Assembly (NCBI GenBank): GCA_025963615.1
Contig: JAOQAL010000005.1
Coordinates: forward strand, 1-11,267
DNA length: 11,267 nucleotides
From: Chitinophagaceae bacterium
Lineage (GTDB): Bacteria > Bacteroidota > Bacteroidia > Chitinophagales > Chitinophagaceae
Direction: 5' to 3'
Part shown: positions 1 to 9,231 of the stretch, in pieces
Layout of the letters: each line of letters opens with the position of its first letter
How positions within the stretch are numbered: position 1 is the stretch's first letter
The notes under the pieces: model-generated
The model's database searches: none
What the model saw: only the letters and a program-made list of their open reading frames with translations
What the model was told of the DNA's origin: nothing
Position numbers and translations under genes: made by a program

Positions 1-38
1 GACCAAAAAGTAAAACTGCAAAAACTGTAAAAAAATAA
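1..38 (+). other. possible 3' end of a gene entering from the left
   Basis: Two plus-strand frames are open from the left edge and end quickly. One reads DQKVKLQKL and stops with TAA at 28-30. The other reads PKSKTAKTVKK and stops with TAA at 36-38. Either could be the C-terminal tail of an upstream gene, and the lysine-rich second tail is typical of basic protein ends. The strong terminator about 40-50 bp downstream, with its T-tract on the plus strand, supports a plus-strand transcript ending here. The product cannot be identified from so few residues. Confidence 0.3.
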
Positions 39-76
39 CCTGGATGTAATATCACTGTTGTTGTAAATAAAAGTTC

Positions 77-108
77 ATTCCCCTGCTGGAAACAGCAGGG
101 GAATTTTT
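77..108. terminator. strong intrinsic terminator, probably bidirectional
   Basis: A perfect 12-bp stem (77-88 pairing with 93-104; arm ATTCCCCTGCTG) closes a GAAA tetraloop. On the plus strand it is followed by TTTTT (104-108), a textbook rho-independent terminator for the gene entering from the left. Read on the minus strand, the same hairpin is followed by a looser T-rich stretch (TGAACTTTTATTT), so it can also end the peroxidase transcript. The peroxidase TAA stop (complement of 107-109) lies inside the T-tract, so the two convergent genes share one terminator. Confidence 0.9.
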
Positions 109-1975
109 ATTGGTAGGCCTGCTTTGCCAGATAGGTTGTATCTGTAAGCGATTTCATAAAACTTATAATTTCCGCAATTTCTTTTTTTGAAAGATTTAGT
201 TTGTCGAAAGGCAGTGTTTGGTTTTTCAGGACTATTTTCAATCCTTTGCCGCCGCCCTTATTATAAAAATCTACCACTTCCTTCAATGTCTTATAAACGC
301 CGTTATGCATATAAGGAGCGGTAATATCTATATTTCTTAAAGTAGGTGTTTTGAAAGAGTATTTATGTATGCTTGATTTTGTAAATAGATATTTGCCAAG
401 GTCCGGATCGGGTTTTGTATTGACAGTATCCGTTGTTTCAGGTACTCCCAATACTTCAGATTCTGTTTCAATAAAATCCGGCGGCAGTAACCCATTAAAT
501 AAAGGAGGGTGGTGGCAGGTAGCGCATTTAGCCTTGCCCATAAACAGGTTAAACCCTTTTCTTTCACTACCTGTTAGTTTTGTTTTGTCACCCCGCATAT
601 ATTGGTCAAACCTGCTGTTCAGGGTTATTAATGAGCGGATATACGATGAAATTGCATTGGCGATATTAAAACCGGAAACCGGATCCTGCTCTGTGGCATA
701 AGCTTCGCGGAAAAGTTTGTTGTATTCCTCATTATTTCTTAAATCCTTTATGCTTTGTGCCAGGGAGCCTTTCATTTCTTCATTGTTGTGCACTACTTCA
801 TCCAATTGGTTCTCTAAAATGTCTGCACGGCTATCAAAGAATTGCCGGCTTTGCAGGCCGGAGTTAAGGATCGTAGGGGTATTGCGGGAGAGAAATTTTT
901 TATGATCAATTGATAACGCAGTTTTTAATCCATCTGTAAAAGCCAGTTCCGGTTTGTGGCAAGATGCGCAGGACTGGTTCTTCGTACCGGATAATATTGA
1001 ATCGTAAAATAGTTTTTTCCCAAGCTGAATCCTGTCTTTCGTTACGATATACTCCCCGCCAGGCGAAAAGAAATTTACATTAAAACTGGTATCGCTGAAA
1101 ATGGATACTGCATTAAAATTGACCGGGTAGCTGCCCGGTGGCGTCTGGATATCCGATACGACCCGGATCTCTTGAAGGTATTTATAAAATGGAGTAATAA
1201 ATTTTGTGATAAATTCCAGCCTGTCAAAATTGTTGAAGTTGGTATGGTCTTTTAAATAAACTGTTGCGCCATCCAGCGAAGCGAATGCGTAATGATAGAG
1301 CGCGAACGTTTTTTTATCTGCATGCTGCCTGAAAATAAGGAGCAAATCCTTTATCCCTTTTATAGTAGCGCCAGCTTCCTGCAATGAAAGCATGGCCACG
1401 GGCGAATCGAAACCTGTAATGCCAAGGGCGACTAGCCGGACGGATGATGAACGGATCGCATCCCAAACCAATACCTGCCGGAATATATGTTCACGATTGG
1501 ATTGATTTTCTAAAAGATTCAATACAGCTATCATTTGAACTGCTTCATCTCCTGCAATTTTATAAAATTTATTTTTCCAGCCACCAAAAAGATAATTTTC
1601 AATTACCTGGAATCCATGCGGAACTATTATCTTATCGGGATTATCTTCTTCCGTGCAGTTAATAGCGGGTCCGTTCAAGGACCTGCTTGAGTTCAGTTCA
1701 TAATATTCAGTCAGGATAGCCAGCTGTTTGTATGAAAGCCTTGCCTGTTGAAAATTATTTTTCAGTATGCTTAGACTTTGTCTTTGATCGCAACTGCTTT
1801 TAAGCGTTAAAAGCTTTTTTTTGAGTTCCTGTAGCTTTTTTGTATAATATTTATTAATCTCTACGCCGGTATCTGGCAAAGCATTAATTAAAAAACTACA
1901 ACAAACAACGAAGAAGATTAAAAAGACAGCTATCGTGTATTTACCAGGTAGATTTCTATAAATTTTATGGTGCAT
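107..1975 (-). CDS. di-haem cytochrome c peroxidase / MauG-family protein with long N-terminal extension
   Basis: This 622-residue protein is predicted to be exported to the periplasm. Members of the family reduce hydrogen peroxide with electrons from small redox carriers, or, like MauG, oxidise protein substrates. A hydrophobic segment at about residues 13-32 is a signal peptide or anchor; the cysteines at 25-26 lack a good lipobox. Residues 40-290 form a mostly helical extension absent from the classical ~330-residue bacterial enzymes. The catalytic part starts near 305 and has two c-type haem sites, CASCH (336-340) and CATCH (484-488). It also has the family blocks RNTPT (364-368), FFDSRA (379-384) and PYMHNG (554-559), whose Met556 is the likely distal haem ligand. 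The extension contains GFQVIE (121-126), which resembles the GxHxxE motif of imelysin/EfeO proteins with Gln in place of His. The gene is divergent from the phosphatase gene, with 135 bp between starts. The peroxidase assignment is firm; the substrate is unknown. Confidence 0.9.
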   Translation of the reverse strand: MHHKIYRNLPGKYTIAVFLIFFVVCCSFLINALPDTGVEINKYYTKKLQELKKKLLTLKSSCDQRQSLSILKNNFQQARLSYKQLAILTEYYELNSSRSLNGPAINCTEEDNPDKIIVPHGFQVIENYLFGGWKNKFYKIAGDEAVQMIAVLNLLENQSNREHIFRQVLVWDAIRSSSVRLVALGITGFDSPVAMLSLQEAGATIKGIKDLLLIFRQHADKKTFALYHYAFASLDGATVYLKDHTNFNNFDRLEFITKFITPFYKYLQEIRVVSDIQTPPGSYPVNFNAVSIFSDTSFNVNFFSPGGEYIVTKDRIQLGKKLFYDSILSGTKNQSCASCHKPELAFTDGLKTALSIDHKKFLSRNTPTILNSGLQSRQFFDSRADILENQLDEVVHNNEEMKGSLAQSIKDLRNNEEYNKLFREAYATEQDPVSGFNIANAISSYIRSLITLNSRFDQYMRGDKTKLTGSERKGFNLFMGKAKCATCHHPPLFNGLLPPDFIETESEVLGVPETTDTVNTKPDPDLGKYLFTKSSIHKYSFKTPTLRNIDITAPYMHNGVYKTLKEVVDFYNKGGGKGLKIVLKNQTLPFDKLNLSKKEIAEIISFMKSLTDTTYLAKQAYQ

Positions 1976-2004
1976 TTCGTCTTTTTACTATATCGGCTAT
2001 GCAA

Positions 2005-2012
2005 TAAAAGTA
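2005..2012 (-). promoter_or_regulatory. candidate Bacteroidota -7 box for the peroxidase gene
   Basis: On the minus strand the octamer TACTTTTA matches the Bacteroidota -7 consensus TAnnTTTG at all fixed positions but the last. It would place a transcription start near 1999 and give a leader of roughly 25 nt. No clear TTTG-type -33 element is visible upstream, and the region is AT-rich, so a chance match is possible. Confidence 0.3.
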
Positions 2013-2110
2013 TAATACCGGAAATATATATAAAATTACTCGTGTGATGACTTAAAAAACGCCCACTTTAGCATCGCCATAATCCAATACAGTTTTAAAA
2101 CCGATTCTTA

Positions 2111-4777
2111 ATGAAACCGCCATCATTGAAAAGAACCTATGCAGGGTTTTTATTTATGATCTTTTTTTCCCTTTTTCCTGCTCTTTCTTTTCCACAAACT
2201 ACAATTTTTACATATTCCACTTCCTGGAAATATAGTAATGGCGCTGCTATGCCTGCTAACGATGCACAAACTGATACATGGATCGAATCTGATTATGATG
2301 ATGCTTCCTGGTCTTCGGGAAATGCTCAGTTCCACGTTGGGGAATCGGGGAGTACAGATTTGGTGACATTGCGAAATACAACCTGCTTCAGAAAAAGCTT
2401 TACAATTACGGGCCTTTCCTCTTATTCTGATTTTGATATAAATATAGTCCGGGATGATGGTGCCGTGATATATATAAATGGTGTGCAGGTGGGTATAACT
2501 AATATGCCTGCGGGGCCCTATGTGTTTTCAACCAATGCAAGCGCGTCAGTAAATGGTGGTTCAGAAAGTAGTGTAACTACCTTGAATGCAGCTGCTTCCT
2601 ATTTTGCCGAGGGAGCCAATGTGATTGCGGTAGAAGTTCATCAGGCCAGTTCGAACGGCAGTGATATGCGCTTTCAAGTGGAATTGCTAGGCAATTTGGC
2701 ACCCACACTAAGTCTTACGCGGGGACCTTACCTGCAATCCGGAAGTCAAACAGCATTAACCTTCCGATGGAGAACGAATATCGCTTCGGATTCAAGAGTA
2801 GAACTGGGTACTTCTTTTGGCACTTATACATTAGTTGCTGATAACGCTGTCTCAACTACAGAGCATAGTGTAAGGGCAACAGGATTGAACCCGGATACAA
2901 AATATTGGTATCGCATTGGTTCAACTACACAAGCCTTACAGGGAGCAACTGATAATTTTTTTACTACGCTGCCAACCTCCACAGCAGCCCGGAAGTTACG
3001 ATTTGCAGCATTTGGTGATTGCGGCAAAGGTGATGCCACTTATCAGAGTCAGTCACTAACACAGTATCAGAGCTATTTAACAACAAACAATATTGATGCG
3101 CCGGATGCCTGGCTATTATTGGGCGATAACGCTTACAATGCGGGTACCGATGCAGAATATACGAGTAACTTTTTTGGAACTTATGGCGGTTCCATTTTAA
3201 AGAATCATAAACTTTATCCTGTTCCGGGCAATCATGATTATGCGAACAGCGCTACAAACCAGGATACACATAGTTTAAACCCGTACTTTTCAATTTTCGA
3301 CTTACCATGTGCCGGTGAAGCCGGCGGCTTTGCGTCTAATAAAGAAGAATTTTATTCTTATGATATAGGAAATGTTCACTTCCTGGCATTAGACGCCTAT
3401 GGCGAAGAAAGCAATCTGCGTATTTATGATACCACCGGGGCGCAGGCAGTATGGGTAAAGGGCGACCTGGCTTCAAATGCCTTTACTGGTAAATGGATCA
3501 TTGCCTACTGGCACCATCCTCCTTACACGATGGGAAGTCATAATTCTGATAGTGAAATTGAGCTTATCAGTATGCGTGAGAATTTTATCCGTATCCTGGA
3601 AAGGTATGGTGTAGACATGATCATTAATGGACATAGCCACGACTATGAGAGATCCCTTTTAATGAAAGGATATTATAAGGTGAATGCCGTGGATCCTCAA
3701 CTTAATGAATCTAATTTTTTCAATCTCACAGCAACCACCAGTTCTTACCAGGTGAGCACCTCCACCGCGAAATACATAAATGCTTCAACCTGCCCCTATG
3801 TAACAAGCTCAACTGCATCTAATAAAGGCACTGTATATGTGGTAGCAGGTTCTACCGGTGCAAGCGGGAGTACTCAACTGGGATATCCCCATAATGCACT
3901 CCCACAATCTATAAATGATGGCGGTGTGTTTTATTTCGAAGTAGAAGGTAACAGGCTGGATGCAAAATTTATTGAGCGTACCGGAGCCATTTGGGATCAG
4001 TTTACCATTATGAGAGATGTAAATAAAATAACTAATTATCCGATAACCAATGGAAGCTCTAAAATACTGTCTGCATCATGGCCACAGTCGGGCAGTTATA
4101 CCTGGAACCCTGTAGCCGCCGGTGCTACAAAAACAGTCAGCGTAACACCGCCGGATAATGCAACTACCAACTACACAGTTTCAGATGCTTTTGGGTGTGT
4201 TACAGACCAGTTTTCGATAACTGCATCAGCAGTATTACCTATATCCCTGGCGAGCTATGATGTAAAACTTGCAGGAGACAAGGTACATGTTAATTGGTCA
4301 ACTTCTTCAGAGGTAAATACCAAAGATTTCACGATAGAAAAATCTGCCTTAGCGACCGGTAATTTTCAATTAGCAGGTAAAGTAAATGCAGCCGGCCAAT
4401 CAAATTCACAACTTAATTATTTATATGCTGACTTTCAACCAATAGCCGGCATCAGTTTTTATCGTCTTTCGCAAACTGACCTGGACGGGCATACGCGCTA
4501 TTACGAAGTGAAAAAGATTAATAATAAAGCAAACTCTTTTGTTGTTAACCAGGTGGCGAACGATCATGGATCGTTGACCCTGCAGATAAAAACTGTACAG
4601 CAGGAAAATTTGCAATTAAAGATCATTGACCTTGCAGGGAAAGAAATTTTGGTAAAGAAGCTGGTCGTTTTAGTGGGAACAAATAAAAAAACAATCGAAT
4701 TGCGGCCGGGAAGTTATGTATGGGAGGTTACGAACAGTCGCGGTGACCGGGTAACAAAGGTAACCATCATTAAATGA
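2111..4777 (+). CDS. secreted purple-acid-phosphatase-like metallophosphoesterase with T9SS tail
   Basis: This 888-residue protein is predicted to be a secreted or surface-held phosphoesterase that hydrolyses phosphate monoesters or related substrates at a two-metal centre. An N-terminal signal peptide covers about residues 1-28. A beta-rich module at 30-195 (RDDGAVIYINGV at 114-125) resembles carbohydrate/ligand-binding jelly-roll domains. A fibronectin-III-like domain at 198-286, usual before the catalytic domain of purple acid phosphatases, follows. The catalytic domain (about 296-635) shows all five metal motifs in order: GDCG (302-305), GDNAY (338-342), GNHD (373-376), WHHPPY (467-472) and GHSHDYER (507-514). 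The likely metal ligands are Asp303, Asp339, Tyr342, Asn374, His468, His508 and His510. An Ig-like segment (about 640-706) and an FN3-like linker (710-800) precede a C-terminal domain at about 815-888. That domain has the T9SS pattern (LKIIDLAGKE, GSYVWEV, VTKVTIIK) but lacks the usual PNP start. The start at TTAATG fits the signal peptide. The substrate is unknown. Confidence 0.9.
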   Translation: MKPPSLKRTYAGFLFMIFFSLFPALSFPQTTIFTYSTSWKYSNGAAMPANDAQTDTWIESDYDDASWSSGNAQFHVGESGSTDLVTLRNTTCFRKSFTITGLSSYSDFDINIVRDDGAVIYINGVQVGITNMPAGPYVFSTNASASVNGGSESSVTTLNAAASYFAEGANVIAVEVHQASSNGSDMRFQVELLGNLAPTLSLTRGPYLQSGSQTALTFRWRTNIASDSRVELGTSFGTYTLVADNAVSTTEHSVRATGLNPDTKYWYRIGSTTQALQGATDNFFTTLPTSTAARKLRFAAFGDCGKGDATYQSQSLTQYQSYLTTNNIDAPDAWLLLGDNAYNAGTDAEYTSNFFGTYGGSILKNHKLYPVPGNHDYANSATNQDTHSLNPYFSIFDLPCAGEAGGFASNKEEFYSYDIGNVHFLALDAYGEESNLRIYDTTGAQAVWVKGDLASNAFTGKWIIAYWHHPPYTMGSHNSDSEIELISMRENFIRILERYGVDMIINGHSHDYERSLLMKGYYKVNAVDPQLNESNFFNLTATTSSYQVSTSTAKYINASTCPYVTSSTASNKGTVYVVAGSTGASGSTQLGYPHNALPQSINDGGVFYFEVEGNRLDAKFIERTGAIWDQFTIMRDVNKITNYPITNGSSKILSASWPQSGSYTWNPVAAGATKTVSVTPPDNATTNYTVSDAFGCVTDQFSITASAVLPISLASYDVKLAGDKVHVNWSTSSEVNTKDFTIEKSALATGNFQLAGKVNAAGQSNSQLNYLYADFQPIAGISFYRLSQTDLDGHTRYYEVKKINNKANSFVVNQVANDHGSLTLQIKTVQQENLQLKIIDLAGKEILVKKLVVLVGTNKKTIELRPGSYVWEVTNSRGDRVTKVTIIK

Positions 4778-4811
4778 TTGATACCTGCGGCTTGTTGAAA
4801 TAAAATAACTG

Positions 4812-7800
4812 ATGTGTATGAAAAAGAAATATATCTGGATTATTATACTGCTTGGATTTTTTGCAAACAGCATAAATGCCCAGATTGTGCGTCCATTTAC
4901 AATCCGGTATAGTAACCCTTCTGAAAGAGGAAATATTGTGTATGTTTCAAACAGCATTATTTCTACAACGGGTTCTACAGGAACGGGTGAGGTGCCGCCG
5001 TCTGGCACCAGCACGGATAATGGCGGCGCTGGAGTTTATTTAGATGTAGATAATCCCGCGCCGGTTACCCAATTAAATTACGGCAGCACCTGGAATTATT
5101 ATGCGACCGGGACAGCACCCGCCAATGATATTTCTGCCAATACCTGGAAACAATCAGCCTATACATTAACCGGAACATGGAATACCGGTGGGTCAGGCTC
5201 AGGAGCGGGTAAATATGGATTCAACGGGACACAAACAACCTGTTTGCCGAGTGGTTGTACACCGGTTTGTACGCCTGCAGCTAGTTGCATTAAATACACG
5301 GGTTATTATTTCAGAAATACGGTAAGCTTTACTGCTGCGGAATTATCAACCACCTATTCAAGCATCCGGTTAAATATCAAAAGAGACGATGGGATTGTTG
5401 TTTATATTAATGGGGTTGAAAGAGCCAGAGATAATATGGCGGCCGGTGTGCCCGTTTACGGTACATTAGCTTCTACCGATATCTCCACAGGAACTGCAGA
5501 AGATTATACCGTGGATTTAAGTACATCCTTTTTTACAGCAGGAGCAAACACAATTGCTGTTGAGATACATACATTCAAAACAAAATCGACCGACATGTCA
5601 TTTGACATGCAAATTCAAGGTGTGCCTCTTGACAATTCCGGTACCTTCAGTTCATCCACTTCTAACCTGAATATCGCTTCCTGCTCACAGGTTTTATTTG
5701 CCGGTTTATATTGGGGCACCGACCAGGGAACCAGCGGCACGAATACAGCGTGGATGACCGGCGCTGAAAAGAATATTAAATTAAAAATCCCCGGGGCTTC
5801 ATCTTATACAACCCTTAGTTCACAACAAACAGACTATCACAGTGTAACCCAATCAGTGGGACTAAACCATACCGGTTATTTATGCTTCAAAGATGTTACT
5901 TCATTGATTAATACCTTCAGTCCCAATGGTGTGTATGCAGTGGCAGATGTACTTGGGCCTGTTGGAATCAGCAATTCCTGTGGGGGATGGACCCTTGTCA
6001 TTGTCTACTCCAATCCAACATTACCGCCGAGAAATTTAACTGTATTTGATGGCAGCGCAATCGTTAATGGCGGCGATCCGGCCATAGATATTGGCATCAG
6101 TGGATTTTTAACGCCGCCTTCCGGAACTGTAAGTTGTGAATTAGGCGCCGTAGTTTATGACGGCGACAGGGGTTCTTTGGATTCATTTGCATTTAAGCAA
6201 AGTGGTGCCGCTTCTTTTTACAATATGGCCACTACTACGATACCATTGAATGGGACTAACGATGCATGGAACAGCAAGATTTCATATAAAGGATCAGTGG
6301 TTACAACAAGAAACCCGGCTTACTACAATACATTGGGATACGATGCGTCTGTATTTGACCTCCCCAATACCAGCAACGCGCAATTAGGAAACAGTCAAAG
6401 CGCGGCAACCGTCCGCTTTGCATCGCCGAGCGAAAATTATTTTGTTCATGTTTTAACAACCTCTATATCACAGTATGATCCTTCATTTACTTTAGATAAA
6501 ACGTCAAGCGATGTGAATGGCGGTAGTCTTGTTGGCGGAGATATACTGAGGTATGTACTCACCTATAATAATGTGGGTAATGATGCTTCTATTAATTCTA
6601 TTATTTACGATAACATTCCGGCAGGAACCAGTTATTCCCCCGGGAGTCTGAAAATTAACGGCGTTTCAAAAACTGATGCTACCGGCGATGATCAGTCGAA
6701 TTATGATGTGACAAATAACAGAGTTTTATTCCGGATTGGCACCGGCGCCAACTCTTCATCAGGCGGCCTGTTAAACTCCGGCGCAAGCGGCACCGTGCAG
6801 TTTGATGTAGTAGTGGCTTCTTCCTGTTCAATATTAACTTGTGGGACAACCGTGAGTAACATAGCAAGAATTGATTATACAGGACAAAGCTCTTTGCAAA
6901 ACCTTTATGATTCAAGCGGGGTTACAACTTCGGGTTGTCTTGTTTCGCCAGGCTCTGTAATTAATACGGTAGCCAGCGGTTGTTATATACCTGCCGATAC
7001 ATCCCTGGTTAACACCTGTCCTGCTACCAGTGTTACCTTACCTAATGCAAAATATGCCGGTTATTCTTTTTATTCAGCCATGCCATTTACATCTGGTAAT
7101 CTTTATAATCCTTCAGCCAGTGTAACAGCTACCCATACATACTATGCTTATTTTAGTTCAGGTACCGGCTGTTCGGATACTATCAGAATAAATGTGTATA
7201 TCAATACCTGTCCCGATATTGATGATGATAATGATGGAATACCCGATTATGTAGAAATAAATCTTCCGGTGGCTACACAGGATGCGGATGGTGATGGTAT
7301 CCCCAACTGGAAGGATACAGATTACCCTGGCTATACAGATTATAACTCCGATGGCTTTAATGACAATTTTGATCCCGCCGCCGATTCGGATAATGACGGC
7401 ACCCCCAATTTTCTTGATACAAATTTTCCCGGATTTATTGATAGCAACGGGGATGGCGTGAATGATAATATGGATAAAGACCTGGATGGTATACCCAACA
7501 ATTACGACCGGGATAGTGATAATGATGGAATACCCGATGTGGTAGAATCAGGCGGAGTGGATGCGAATGGGGATGGAGTAATTGATAATTATACAGATAC
7601 GGATAATGATGGTTTGTCTCAGAATGTGGATGCAAGTAACACGGGTGTGGCTGGTTCGGGAAATGGACTTGGTGCAGTAGATACTGATAGTGATGGCATT
7701 CCCAATTATTTCGATCTGGATAGCGACAATGATGGTATACCCGATGTAGTGGAAGTGTATGGTACGGATACAAATAATGACGGCAAGGTGGATAGTTATA

Positions 7801-9194
7801 CAGATACAGATGGAGATGGTTATTCAGATAGCCTGGATGGTGACGTAGGAAATGATACTGTGGCGGAAAATTCTTCAGCTGCATTACTGCGAACGGGTTC
7901 TGATGGTAATAGTGATGGACGTGCCGATTCCTATCCTTATAAAAATATAGATAGTGATTCAAAAGCCAATCCGTACGACCTGGATAGTGATGGCGATGGT
8001 ATTACGGATGTAAAAGAAGCATTCCCTTCTTCCGATACCAATTATGATGGCCGCGTCGATGGATCGTTTAACAGTGACGGATGGAACACCAATATAGCAG
8101 CATTGGGCAGCCTGGGCTTGCCGGATGCAGATGGAACAGGCCGTTCGAATGTTTATGACATTGACTCCGACGATGATGGTATCCCTGATAATATAGAAGG
8201 TCAAACGACGGGAGGATACCTGTTACCCAGTGGGTCCGATACCGATAACGATGGAATTGATAACAGTTACGATAACTATAGTGGATTTGGAGGCAATGGT
8301 ATACCTCCCTTAGATACAGACGGAGATGCTGTGCCCGATTACCGCGATACAGATACCGATGGGGATGGAATATTAGATCTATACGAAGGAAATGATTACA
8401 ATAGTAATAATGTAATAGATGATGGAGTGGCATTGATTGGTACAGATAGTGATGGTGACGGATTAGATGATTTTTTTGACCTGTTGGGCAATGCAAAAGG
8501 CACTTCTGCCAAAATGGGGAATTTTGGTTCATTTACAGGAGACGCGTCTCCAGGTTCCAAAGCTACCGTTCAACGGAATGCATCCTCTGGATGTCCTGGC
8601 CAAAGAGACTGGCGATGTATATCCTACATTTTGAATTGTAATATCATCTCTTTTAAAGCGGTACTGTTGGGAAAAAGAGTACAGCTTGACTGGTCAGCCT
8701 TATGCCAGCAGGAAGTTGATTATTTTATTGTTGAGAGAAGCCGGGATGGTGTAAATTTTAGTTACCTGGATTTGGTTAAGGTTATGCCGAATGCCAACGG
8801 GGTAGTTGGTTACCACGATTCAGATGATGTTTCTTCCGTTAAAGAAGCAGTCATTTATTACAGGCTGAAATCAGTTGCATCAACAGCTAAGGTTTCATAT
8901 AGTAATACCGTATCTGTGCTGCTTACTTATAATTCCGGTGCCGGTATTCAAATAGTTCCTAACCCGGTTAAAGATCAGCTGAAAGTAACCATTGTTTCTG
9001 TTAAAAAAGGGGTAGCCGAAGTACAGGTATTTGACGAAAACGGCAAAATATTGATCAATGCTTCAGAAAATATTTTACCTGGTAATAATTTCTTAGGGTA
9101 TCCGCAAACTGAAGGATTTCCTAACGGTATCTATTATCTGCGTATAAAGCTGGATGAAAATATTATCACGAGGAAATTCAATAAACTGAAGTAG
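4812..9194 (+). CDS. large T9SS-exported surface protein with DUF11-type and calcium-binding TSP3-like repeats
   Basis: This 1460-residue protein is probably displayed on or released from the cell surface. The signal peptide is residues 3-24 (KKK, hydrophobic core, ANSINAQ). The second ATG, at 4818, is as likely a start as the one at 4812. Domains in order are: a short strand-rich segment (27-80); a beta-rich module (88-272) related to that of the upstream phosphatase ([13 protein letters not shown] at 191-203); a domain common in Bacteroidota surface proteins (about 275-550, LFAGLYWGT at 295-303); a DUF11-type repeat (about 557-705, [12 protein letters not shown] at 579-590); an Ig-like segment (720-798); about 20 DxDxDG-type loops (802-1223); an FN3-like segment (1278-1370); and a type A T9SS sorting domain (1379-1460) with VPNPV, GIYYLRI and a final KFNKLK. 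The gene lies 34 bp after the phosphatase with no terminator or promoter seen between them, so co-transcription is likely. Adhesion or matrix structure is the usual inference for such proteins; the actual role is unknown. Confidence 0.88.
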   Translation: MCMKKKYIWIIILLGFFANSINAQIVRPFTIRYSNPSERGNIVYVSNSIISTTGSTGTGEVPPSGTSTDNGGAGVYLDVDNPAPVTQLNYGSTWNYYATGTAPANDISANTWKQSAYTLTGTWNTGGSGSGAGKYGFNGTQTTCLPSGCTPVCTPAASCIKYTGYYFRNTVSFTAAELSTTYSSIRLNIKRDDGIVVYINGVERARDNMAAGVPVYGTLASTDISTGTAEDYTVDLSTSFFTAGANTIAVEIHTFKTKSTDMSFDMQIQGVPLDNSGTFSSSTSNLNIASCSQVLFAGLYWGTDQGTSGTNTAWMTGAEKNIKLKIPGASSYTTLSSQQTDYHSVTQSVGLNHTGYLCFKDVTSLINTFSPNGVYAVADVLGPVGISNSCGGWTLVIVYSNPTLPPRNLTVFDGSAIVNGGDPAIDIGISGFLTPPSGTVSCELGAVVYDGDRGSLDSFAFKQSGAASFYNMATTTIPLNGTNDAWNSKISYKGSVVTTRNPAYYNTLGYDASVFDLPNTSNAQLGNSQSAATVRFASPSENYFVHVLTTSISQYDPSFTLDKTSSDVNGGSLVGGDILRYVLTYNNVGNDASINSIIYDNIPAGTSYSPGSLKINGVSKTDATGDDQSNYDVTNNRVLFRIGTGANSSSGGLLNSGASGTVQFDVVVASSCSILTCGTTVSNIARIDYTGQSSLQNLYDSSGVTTSGCLVSPGSVINTVASGCYIPADTSLVNTCPATSVTLPNAKYAGYSFYSAMPFTSGNLYNPSASVTATHTYYAYFSSGTGCSDTIRINVYINTCPDIDDDNDGIPDYVEINLPVATQDADGDGIPNWKDTDYPGYTDYNSDGFNDNFDPAADSDNDGTPNFLDTNFPGFIDSNGDGVNDNMDKDLDGIPNNYDRDSDNDGIPDVVESGGVDANGDGVIDNYTDTDNDGLSQNVDASNTGVAGSGNGLGAVDTDSDGIPNYFDLDSDNDGIPDVVEVYGTDTNNDGKVDSYTDTDGDGYSDSLDGDVGNDTVAENSSAALLRTGSDGNSDGRADSYPYKNIDSDSKANPYDLDSDGDGITDVKEAFPSSDTNYDGRVDGSFNSDGWNTNIAALGSLGLPDADGTGRSNVYDIDSDDDGIPDNIEGQTTGGYLLPSGSDTDNDGIDNSYDNYSGFGGNGIPPLDTDGDAVPDYRDTDTDGDGILDLYEGNDYNSNNVIDDGVALIGTDSDGDGLDDFFDLLGNAKGTSAKMGNFGSFTGDASPGSKATVQRNASSGCPGQRDWRCISYILNCNIISFKAVLLGKRVQLDWSALCQQEVDYFIVERSRDGVNFSYLDLVKVMPNANGVVGYHDSDDVSSVKEAVIYYRLKSVASTAKVSYSNTVSVLLTYNSGAGIQIVPNPVKDQLKVTIVSVKKGVAEVQVFDENGKILINASENILPGNNFLGYPQTEGFPNGIYYLRIKLDENIITRKFNKLK
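7215..8480 (+). repeat. coding repeat array: about 20 aspartate-rich calcium-binding-type (TSP3-like) motifs
   Basis: Residues 802-1223 of the surface protein are a run of DxDxDG-type loops, commonly DSDNDGIPD, DTDGDGxxD and DANGDGVxD. They are spaced from about 10 to 35 residues apart. Such loops bind calcium in thrombospondin type 3 and related bacterial repeats and stiffen extracellular stalks. The DNA is repetitive too: gataatgatggaatacccga occurs exactly at 7227-7246 and 7518-7537, with a close copy near 7724-7743. The low-complexity composition creates long but meaningless open frames on the minus strand. Confidence 0.85.
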
Positions 9195-9231
9195 ATACTT
9201 ATTAGCTCAATAACCGGATATTTTAATTAAT

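Noticed and set aside
351..701. 116-codon plus-strand open frame inside the peroxidase gene
   Set aside because: It lies opposite the haem-binding domain, which has clear family motifs on the minus strand. The plus-strand frame shows no recognisable domain.
2067..2096. Promoter for the phosphatase gene (TTTA, 17 bp, TACAGTTTT)
   Set aside because: The -7 element has an extra base between TA and TTT and lacks the final G, and the -33 element is not TTTG. It is too weak to list as a feature.
4778..4811. A separate promoter or terminator between the phosphatase and the surface-protein genes
   Set aside because: The 34-bp gap has no hairpin, no T-tract and no TAnnTTTG match; read-through is the simpler reading.
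7215..8480. CRISPR array or tandem DNA repeat unrelated to coding
   Set aside because: The repetitiveness follows codon triplets for DxDxDG loops in an uninterrupted gene, with irregular spacing and no separate spacers.
7435..8532. Long minus-strand open frames (175, 81 and 154 codons) rich in His and Tyr opposite the repeat region
   Set aside because: Their composition is the mirror of the GAT/AAT-rich calcium-loop codons on the plus strand. They have no family motifs, and their length comes from repeat composition.
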